A stretch of DNA of 64,000 nt. Source: Bryoerythrophyllum caledonicum. Taxonomy: Eukaryota; Streptophyta; Bryopsida; Pottiales; Pottiaceae. This document shows, piece by piece, positions 57,319-64,000 of this stretch. The stretch spans positions 1,056,501 to 1,120,500 of the forward strand of contig OZ020521.1 of NCBI GenBank assembly GCA_963971425.1, written 5' to 3'. The notes under the pieces are model-generated. The model was not told the DNA's origin. It worked only from the letters and a program-made list of their open reading frames with translations, and searched no databases. The position numbers were made by a program, and so were the translations under genes. Positions within the stretch are counted from its first letter, which is position 1; each line of letters begins with the position of its first letter.

Positions 57319-60300
57319 AGAGTAGAACGAGCGCACAAGGAAAGGGCCCAAGTGTTGGGAACAAGATGGGTTGGCGAGAAGGGAGAACAGATTGAGGGAA
57401 CGGCGGGAGCTTCTAGAGTTTCAGCGGCAGAAGAGGCTCCAAGGACCCTGGCGACTACAACAGCGGAAAGGATTACATGAAAGCGCGCAACGGAAGGGTC
57501 ACAGGAGAGCACAACTGAGCAAATTTTGCAAGAGAGAGCACCGTCCAGATCTCTGGAACCCGGACAGCCCATTCCAGTAACCATACCTCTGGAGACCAAC
57601 CCCGACATACTCGCGCGTGATCCAGGATGTTCAACGCCATATCGAGTCCAGCCTACACAGTCTGCGACATTTCTGATGACTCCTCCGAGGAGAGGAGCAC
57701 CTCCCGAACTAACTGTACTTCCAAGAGAAGATCCAGAGCATCAGGTACTTTCGTTACCAACCGGACCCCTTGAAGAGATACCTCGAACTGTAGGGGCGTC
57801 TAGTCTTGCGGAGTTGCAGGAAGACTTGGTACCAAGGAGCACAGGACCTGGGAGGAGTATTCTTGGAGTGTCAAACACCGGAGACCAAGTTCCAGTCCGG
57901 CGAAAAGTCACTCAGCAGGATGCCAGAGTCCCCAGACGGGTGCACATCCCTCGGCAGGTAAACCGTAGATTGAACCTCCAGTTTTTACCTTTACGATTCT
58001 GGAAGAATTGGCGGGATATTTAGGATGATGCTTGGGCTGGATCGGTGGGACTTGGTGCGTTTTATGAGTACACATGGTCTCCACCTCGGGAGGAGTTGGT
58101 GCGGGATTTTGTGGAAGGATTCATTCACGAGAGACCCGAGGTACTAACTCCACAGTCACCAATACGGGCAGTGATCAGAGGCATCCCAGTCAACATTACT
58201 TATCAGGTGGTTCAGGAGGCCCTGGGTCTGGAGGGTACTCAGACATTAATTATGTCCAGGAGCGCCAAGGATACACACCGATTGTATCAGAAATGGTTTA
58301 AGCTCACATCCAAGCATTTTTCTACTGATGGTGTTCTTATAGCAGGATTTTTAGAGTTATATCAGACCCGCATCCAGGCCTTGGTGGAGGTACTGTGTGT
58401 GAAGAAACGGTCTTCACACACCAGTAATGACCTCATGGCTCATCTGTACACGGCGGTGGAGTCTAAGGGTGGTAACCACGACTGGACACCACTGGTGATC
58501 TCTGGACTGCGGCGGATGTTAACTCGAGTATACCTCGGGGGAATGTCTGAGATTCCAGGTGCGGCGTTGATCAACGCTTTACTCAGGGGCTGGTTTCCAC
58601 ATGTCGAGGAGTACAGTGATGCAGATGTCCAGGTTGACCACGAGAACCCATTACCTGGCACACCCATAGATTTGCATGAGAGTGATGGCTCTTGAAGCTG
58701 GACTGTGGGGAACCCAATTCCTCTCACACCATCTCCAGAGGGACCACCTCCTCCAACGACTGCACCTCCTGACAGACGGTCCATAAGAAACCAATCCAGG
58801 AAGAGGAGTCCCCCACAGAGCCCCATCCAAACCCGAAAGAGGACCAGACATGCTGAGCTTATAGGAACTCCCCAGACACTTGCAGCCAGTACAACAGAGG
58901 ACCTGGATTCTTCAGAGCTTCGACAGATAGAGCAAGGTGCAGTCACCTCCAGTCAAAGACAGCTTTCACCAGCAGCTACTACGATGAGAGTAGAGTTTTC
59001 CAGCCCGGTACCCAGAGTTCCAAAGAGATTGCGGAGGCTAGTCCAGACCCATCTGGAGACGGATGAGGAGTCTCCACCACAATACATACCAAGTACTTTT
59101 GCAGTTCCACAGATGCAACCACTTATCGTACCAGAGAAGGCGATGCTCGAGGAGTTACCCTCCGTTCAAGACTCCCAGCCAACGGGCCAATCCCCAGAGG
59201 TTCCTCCAACGACTATGGCGTTGGAATTGACAATTATCCAAGTCCAGCAGCAGTCACGAGACGTTGCAGCAGGGTTTCAGGAGGCATTGCGGTATCTGGA
59301 CCTCACTACCAAGACGTTGTCCAGAACTCAGGGACTCCAAGGCCAGTTGGAACGAGCGCAGCCAACGCGAATTCAATTAATCAAGGATCAGGCTCAACTC
59401 CAGGGAACAATTCAGGCACTCCAGATTCAACTGCAGATCACTTCTCAGACCTTGGTGGACAAAGGAAAAGAGGTGGACACCGCGAGATTGGAGATGTCCA
59501 GATTTGACCCCGCGATTGTTGCAGCAGCTCATGTCAAGAGGGTGGAACTGGAGACTTAGATGAGTGCTCGACTTCGAGCATTTGACCAGTTGGTGGTAGA
59601 TAACCATCAACTTCTTCGTCGACTGGAGTTAGTGGAGGGGCGTCAGACGATCTCCAGCCGTGGGATAACCAAGCCTCTCCTTGCTGCTTCACGACGACAA
59701 CTGCTTAGTGAGGTGGATGCTTACTAGGCAGATCTGGATCGTTTGAACAAGTATCTCCTCAAGTTTGTCGATGCTTACCCGGAGTTTGTTTACTGCTCCA
59801 ATGATAAGTTGGATGAACCTCTAGAGCAGGAAACTAATCCAACTCCAGAGGGTGGTACATCTGGAAGTGTTCAAGACACTTCTGCACTGGCATCCGACAC
59901 TGAGACTGGATGGCAGGCTACTCCCCAGTCCAAGGCACCTGCTGCCAGGACGGTGACCCTTCCTTGGGACAGGACGACTCCTCTCCCAACTCCAGATTTT
60001 CAGCCTCCGGCTACTCCGTTCTGGGGATCCACTTATCCTTTCCAGGGTGGTTCTAGTTCTGGACCCATCCACAGTCAAGCGGGGATTTCTTCTGGATCTC
60101 CAGACGTTCAAGGCGGTAGAGGACCACCAGGGTTCAACATGGCTACTATGGAGCATTACGCTCGAGCAGGAGGCTACGGAGGCCCGTTTCCTTATCCACC
60201 TCCGGGGCACTATCCGTTTAGTAGAGTATCTAGACATTATGGTATCGGTTCTAGTGCGGGAGGACATGCACCGCAGTATCAGCAGTATTACCCGATGGCT

Positions 60301-60531
60301 CCTCGAGTTACTTTTCCAGGGCCAGTCCAGACGCCAATTCCACCTCCAAGGACGGAATTGACGAAGCTACTCGACCCGAAGGCAGTTTCAGGACCCGAAT
60401 CGATCAAGCTGAAGGCGAAGGCATCCAGTTCTGGACATGATTTGCAGGCAGCGACCAATTCAGAACCTGGAGTCGGTTTGACAAGCACTGAAGATCTTCC
60501 CCGCGAGGTAGTTCTTCCTTCAAGTGGCTAG
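57305..60531 (+). pseudogene. Retroelement B, right half of the split frame: helical domain, coiled coil, Pro-rich tail
   Basis: A single frame continues the one ending at 21848 and runs to TAG 60529-60531, with in-frame stops only at 57478 (TGA), 58021 (TAG), 58693 (TGA), 59557 (TAG) and 59725 (TAG). The globular part (58045-58640) reads YEYTWSPPREELVRDFVEGF, HRLYQKWFKLTS, VISGLRRMLTRVYLGG. A Pro/Ser-rich linker and a coiled coil follow (59220-59560; QQQSRDVAAGFQEALRYLDL), then a Gly/Pro/Tyr-rich tail. The organisation parallels the post-integrase ORF of retrotransposon A (domain, charged linker, coiled coil) and precedes a polypurine tract and LTR start, so this is the extra 3' ORF of another gypsy-like element. 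Function unknown. Confidence 0.72.
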
Positions 60532-60650
60532 AAATGTCGAGTAGAGCTTCAGAGGTGATTGGGTACTCTGGATGTTAGTACCAGTATTTTTATGTCTAGA
60601 GTTATGTTTCTCTCCAGTACCACGTGAACATCTGAGGGCAGATGTTGTTC

Positions 60651-60660
60651 AAAAGGGGGA
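60651..60660 (+). promoter_or_regulatory. Polypurine tract of retroelement B
   Basis: AAAAGGGGGA lies 120 bases after the ORF stop and three bases before TGTTAACCGG, the probable LTR start. Confidence 0.65.
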
Positions 60661-60663
60661 TAA

Positions 60664-61740
60664 TGTTAACCGGAGATTTAGGCTTATTATAAGGTCCCGG
60701 TAGTAATTTTTTGAAGTTACCAAGTAGTTATGGTTAAAAAGTAAATCAGTGGATGAATTAGGACTGTGGATGAAACTGTCCTGAATGACAATGGATTAAA
60801 CTGTCCTGAATTGACAGTGGATGAACTGTCTGTACTTTGGATGAAACTGTCCGGACCTGGATGTCATCCATCCGGACATCTTTCATCCATTAGGGCAGGT
60901 TAGGATTTGGAGGGGGTAGAGAGCCGCCCTCTTGGGTTTGGAGGCTCATTCCATTCTCTTCTCTCTTTGTGTGTGTGTGTGTGGAGCTCGTAAGGTGTTG
61001 CAACTAGAGTGAAGGAGGAAGATTAGAGAGCTAGGAAGTAGAGATACCATGCAAATCTGGAGTTATTGTGTGTATGAGTGTGAGGTATGGATGTTTTGAG
61101 GAAGTAAAGCAAGACTTACTACTATCTATTGTGCAAATTGTGTTAGGTTTTGAAGTTGTGAGTAGATGTTGTTGCTTGGGAAGCATTTAGGAAAGGATGT
61201 GGTTGTGGGTATAGCAGATTCGGCTTGAATGCACTAGATCTGATATAGATCTAGCCCGATCTGCAAAACCCTACACCTTCTTAGTGGTTGGGAGTTAGAA
61301 ATAAGTTTGGATTTGTTGTGATTAGGATCTAAATTACCATAATCGAGTGCAGAAGCTTCAGATCTGTGGATTAAACTTGAGAAAAACTACAGAAACGAAG
61401 TCCCAACTAACCCTGAATTCAGATCTAGATTCAAATCTAGGTCGAGTCTGGGGTTTTAGACTCAGTAAAGGTCCTGATCCGGACCTTTGTCTACTACCTT
61501 GAAACAACAGTTTAATAGAGTATAGTGTACATTGTTTTCTACTAGAACTTGAGGTGAAATCCCTCTTTAACAGGCAGCGCGGTGTCGTGTAGAGAGAGTT
61601 TTGCTTTGGGAAATCACGGGGATTCTGGCTGCTGCTAGTATGATTTGAAAACAAAGGCTGTCTTTCAGTAAAACGCCGATTCTTGAACGTCGAATCTTCT
61701 TCAACCTTCTTCAAACTAGTCCACGTTGGCCTATCTTGTG
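60664..61740 (+). repeat. Probable 3' LTR of retroelement B, 3' end not determined
   Basis: Starts TGTTAACCGG after the polypurine tract. It contains several GTGGATGAA/CTGTCC phrases (60740-60890) echoing the GGATGAA words of the left half of B. I could not find an inverse CCGGTTAACA end, so the right boundary is a guess. Confidence 0.45.
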
Positions 61741-63187
61741 GTGGTTCTAAAGGGTTAAGGGTAAGGGTAGGTGATAAGAAACCACGGCCTCGGACGGGTA
61801 AAACAGGACGGCCAAACCACGAGCTGACCGTCCGAAAGATTGGCTCCTAAACTTCAAATCCACGGTGACCAGCAATCGCGCCTCACCGGTGGGAACAACA
61901 TAAACACGACCGTGTGGGCCATTAACCCCACTTCGCCGCAACAAAGTTTACGAAGCAGAATTGAAAGACAACTAGCCTCCAAAACCGGCTGGGAATAACA
62001 AATAAAGACAACGAGCCTCCAAAGCCGGCTAGGAATAACAAAGCCACAAGCCACAACACGCAAGTCTTCTAGTCTTCTTATCTTCAAGTCTTCATGTCTT
62101 CTTATCTTCAAGTCTTGAAGTGTTCAAAAACACAAAAGACTTCCCAAAGTTCTTTTCCACACTAGCTGCGAGCTTCCGATCGATGCCACAGATGGTTTGA
62201 GCCGCCAAATGCCAACTGCTATAGCTTTTTGGAAAGTTGGTGCAATAAGCTAATACCCTCCAAAATCTCAGGTTATTCTAAACTACCTTCTAAAAGTTAT
62301 GGAGGTTCAAAGTTTGTGCCTTCTTATGTCGATGGCAGCAAACCCTCTCCAACTTCGGCGGCTATAACTTTTATACTACGATTCTAAATGAGCCGTATAA
62401 TAGCTTTATAGAAAGCTAGTTTAATAAGCTACAACTCCTCTAAATTTCACTTCGAACTAATCTACTCACTAAAAGTTGTGTAAGCTTAAAACTCACGCCT
62501 CCCCACTTCCAAGACGGCAGAACTCTCCTCTACTTAGATGGCTATAACTTTTTCATAGCGCATCTAAATGAGTCGAGTGATAGCTTCTTAGAAAGCTAAT
62601 ACAATGAAGTATGCTTCTCTCAAATTTCAAGCCCAAACACAAAGTATCAAAGCCGTGGTGAAGGCCCGAAGTTGCTGCTCCTCTAATTGGGTAGCGGCCA
62701 ACTACTCCTCACTCAATCTCTCATAACTTTTGCGTATGAACTCCAAATTGAACAAAAATACCGCTCAAAGAAGCGCAACTTCACAAGGAACAACTTCACA
62801 AACTTTCATAACATTCTCATTAAAAATGAGTACACACCGCCCGATCTCTTTCTCGGGACTTTTCTCACAGCACTCTCTACACATCAAAAATACACACCAA
62901 GAGGAAAGGAGAGTCGCCCCCTTATCCTTCCACATCAGCCCATGCCTAAGCCACATGGGCATCTAAAGCCTATTGGTTAACCTCCAAAAGCACTCTAAAG
63001 TCTATCAAGATAAGATAGGAAAGAAACCCCAACCATTGGGCTTCAAAAGTTGTGGTTCCAAAAGAATTCTAAGACGGTCAAACTTTTTCTTAGTTTTCTT
63101 TCTTTTTCTTTCTTGGATCTTGATCTAATATAAACATAAACACATAACAAAGTCCTATATTAACAACTAAATGGATTCTACCTTCAT
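61741..63187. other. Non-coding DNA with a 179-bp tandem repeat
   Basis: Diverged units start near 62218, 62361, 62541 and 62719 (spacing 143, 180, 178), each like GGCTATAACTTTT, then TCTAAATGAG and GAAAGCTA. They resemble the units at 49563-50100. Short CTTCAAGTCTT repeats lie at 62060-62130. No gene. Confidence 0.6.
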
Positions 63188-63610
63188 CTAACCGTATAAA
63201 AACTCTAGAATTTGACGGAGTACCGCAGAAACATAACTTGCTCTCCGTTCATCGCTTAAATAGGTCAGCGGCCCTCGAACCCAAAGACGGTGGCCCATCT
63301 CATTAGAAAAGCGACTCACCATTTGGCCTTCATTGGTATTTTCAAAACACCCTTCAAACACCATCTGACGGCCACCCGTCAATGAAGCTTCAGCCTCCAA
63401 TACAATCACTAAAGCTCTCGCGTCCGGTTGTAGATTCACAAATGCAAGTTGCCGCAGATTTGGATCTGGACGTGGTTGAACACGACGCTCGGAAGGCCCC
63501 GCTTCATCTCGCACTCGCCGTCTGGAAGTTGATGGCTGAGAAGATTGAAACGGATCCTTCGGTAATTGCGATAACGACAACTCCCACTCATCTGGGTCTT
63601 GAGAACCCAT
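63188..63610 (-). CDS. ORF of unknown function, minus strand
   Basis: A 140-codon ORF from ATG 63610 to a stop at 63188. The N-terminal half is polar (LSQLPKDPFQSSQPSTSRRR); the second half looks folded (VNLQPDARALVIVLEAEASL, MVSRFSNEMGHRLWVRGPLTYL). Codon composition is GC-richer than the flanks, which favours coding. I recognise no family. It may be the start of a larger retroelement protein. Confidence 0.4.
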   Translation of the reverse strand: MGSQDPDEWELSLSQLPKDPFQSSQPSTSRRRVRDEAGPSERRVQPRPDPNLRQLAFVNLQPDARALVIVLEAEASLTGGRQMVFEGCFENTNEGQMVSRFSNEMGHRLWVRGPLTYLSDERRASYVSAVLRQILEFLYG

Positions 63611-64000
63611 ATTGCCAACTCTAAACTATCTAAGATTTTAGCTTGGAGTAAACTATGTGAGGCAAGGGAAATACCTTCCCTTTATATCTTACAGTAACTT
63701 CTTTAAGAAGCTTGCCTTCACTAAATTTACTCTAATAGCCATAAAAAATACCATTTCAACTAAAAATAGCATGCACCAAAAGATTTGACTAAAGGACAAA
63801 GTTACAACTTGACACAATTCCTCTGTAATGGTATAAAACCGCCTCGAGCCCGCTTACAGTCGCCAAGTTGCGGACTTGGTTGGCTGTCATGGTCCATTAT
63901 ACGTTGCTTGCCGGTTCCGAGTTCGATTCTTTTCAACTCGTTGAACGGCCTGGATAGTTGCAACTTGGCACTTGCTAGTGAAGCAGGAAATAAGCAGCCA
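63611..64000. other. Right edge, AT-rich then a structured segment
   Basis: No protein gene. A TATAAAA (63834) precedes the structured region 63862-63969, listed separately. Confidence 0.5.
63862..63969. other. tRNA-like or SINE-like stem-loop segment
   Basis: GCCAAGTTGC (63862-63871) and GCAACTTGGC (63960-63969) form a perfect 10-bp closing stem. Inside are GGAC...GTCC, an A-box-like TTGGTTGGC and a B-box-like GTTCGATTC about 40 bases later, plus a long hairpin around GAGTT/AACTC. It is not a standard tRNA. A tRNA-derived SINE or a worn tRNA-related repeat is possible. Confidence 0.3.

Noticed and set aside
61741..61780. Telomere-like GGGTTAAGGGTAAGGG
   Set aside because: Only two or three imperfect units; too short for an interstitial telomere.

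Overview
The window is repeat-dense nuclear DNA from a plant, most likely a streptophyte with a large genome and probably a seed-free lineage such as a liverwort, moss, fern or lycophyte. The evidence is spliced genes with GT/AG introns, telo-box-like AAACCCTA leaders, Tat/Athila-type LTR retrotransposons, and MULE-like and DUF7869-like proteins of a kind I associate with seed-free plants. The lineage is an inference from memory. I see no ordinary host gene; essentially everything is mobile-element sequence, nested several deep.

Layout. (1) 1-20988: a very long Ty3/gypsy element (retrotransposon A), entering with the last 908 bp of its 5' LTR and ending with a complete 1983-bp 3' LTR. Inside are a primer-binding site, small accessory ORFs (one family triplicated), a GC-rich block, gag with four zinc knuckles, protease, RT, RNase H, integrase, and an extra 1155-codon ORF after integrase. 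The visible LTR parts look identical, yet the coding frames carry five in-frame TAG/TGA stops and one frameshift. (2) 20989-21848 and 57305-about 61700: the two halves of another retroelement (B), whose single reading frame is split. (3) 21849-57304: a 35.5-kb terminal-inverted-repeat (TIR) element inserted into B. It is flanked by a 14-bp direct repeat, and removing one copy plus the element rejoins B's frame exactly. (4) 29273-49126: a second, 19.9-kb TIR element nested inside the first.

Main result. The two nested elements have the same logic. The outer one carries a MULE-like transposase (52810-56480), a spliced gene combining a ParB-like DGxHR motif with a class-beta-ordered methyltransferase-like fold (22606-26517, minus), and a private family of GGATCC-centred palindromes in that gene's leader. 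The inner one carries a DUF7869/transposase-like gene (30148-32961, minus), its own ParB-like/methyltransferase-like gene (41440 onward, plus) that seems to run into a FCP1/NIF-like HAD phosphatase domain, and a private family of 21-nt palindromes (TTATCCTCGA, one base, TCGAGGATAA). The palindrome families do not mix. Both methyltransferase folds have lost canonical catalytic motifs, so a DNA-binding, parS/ParB-like role on the palindromes is a reasonable hypothesis. Both transposase genes are broken by stops or a frameshift, whereas the inner ParB-like gene is open.

All family names come from motif recognition by eye; no search was run. Exon boundaries are inferred from GT/AG sites and phase.
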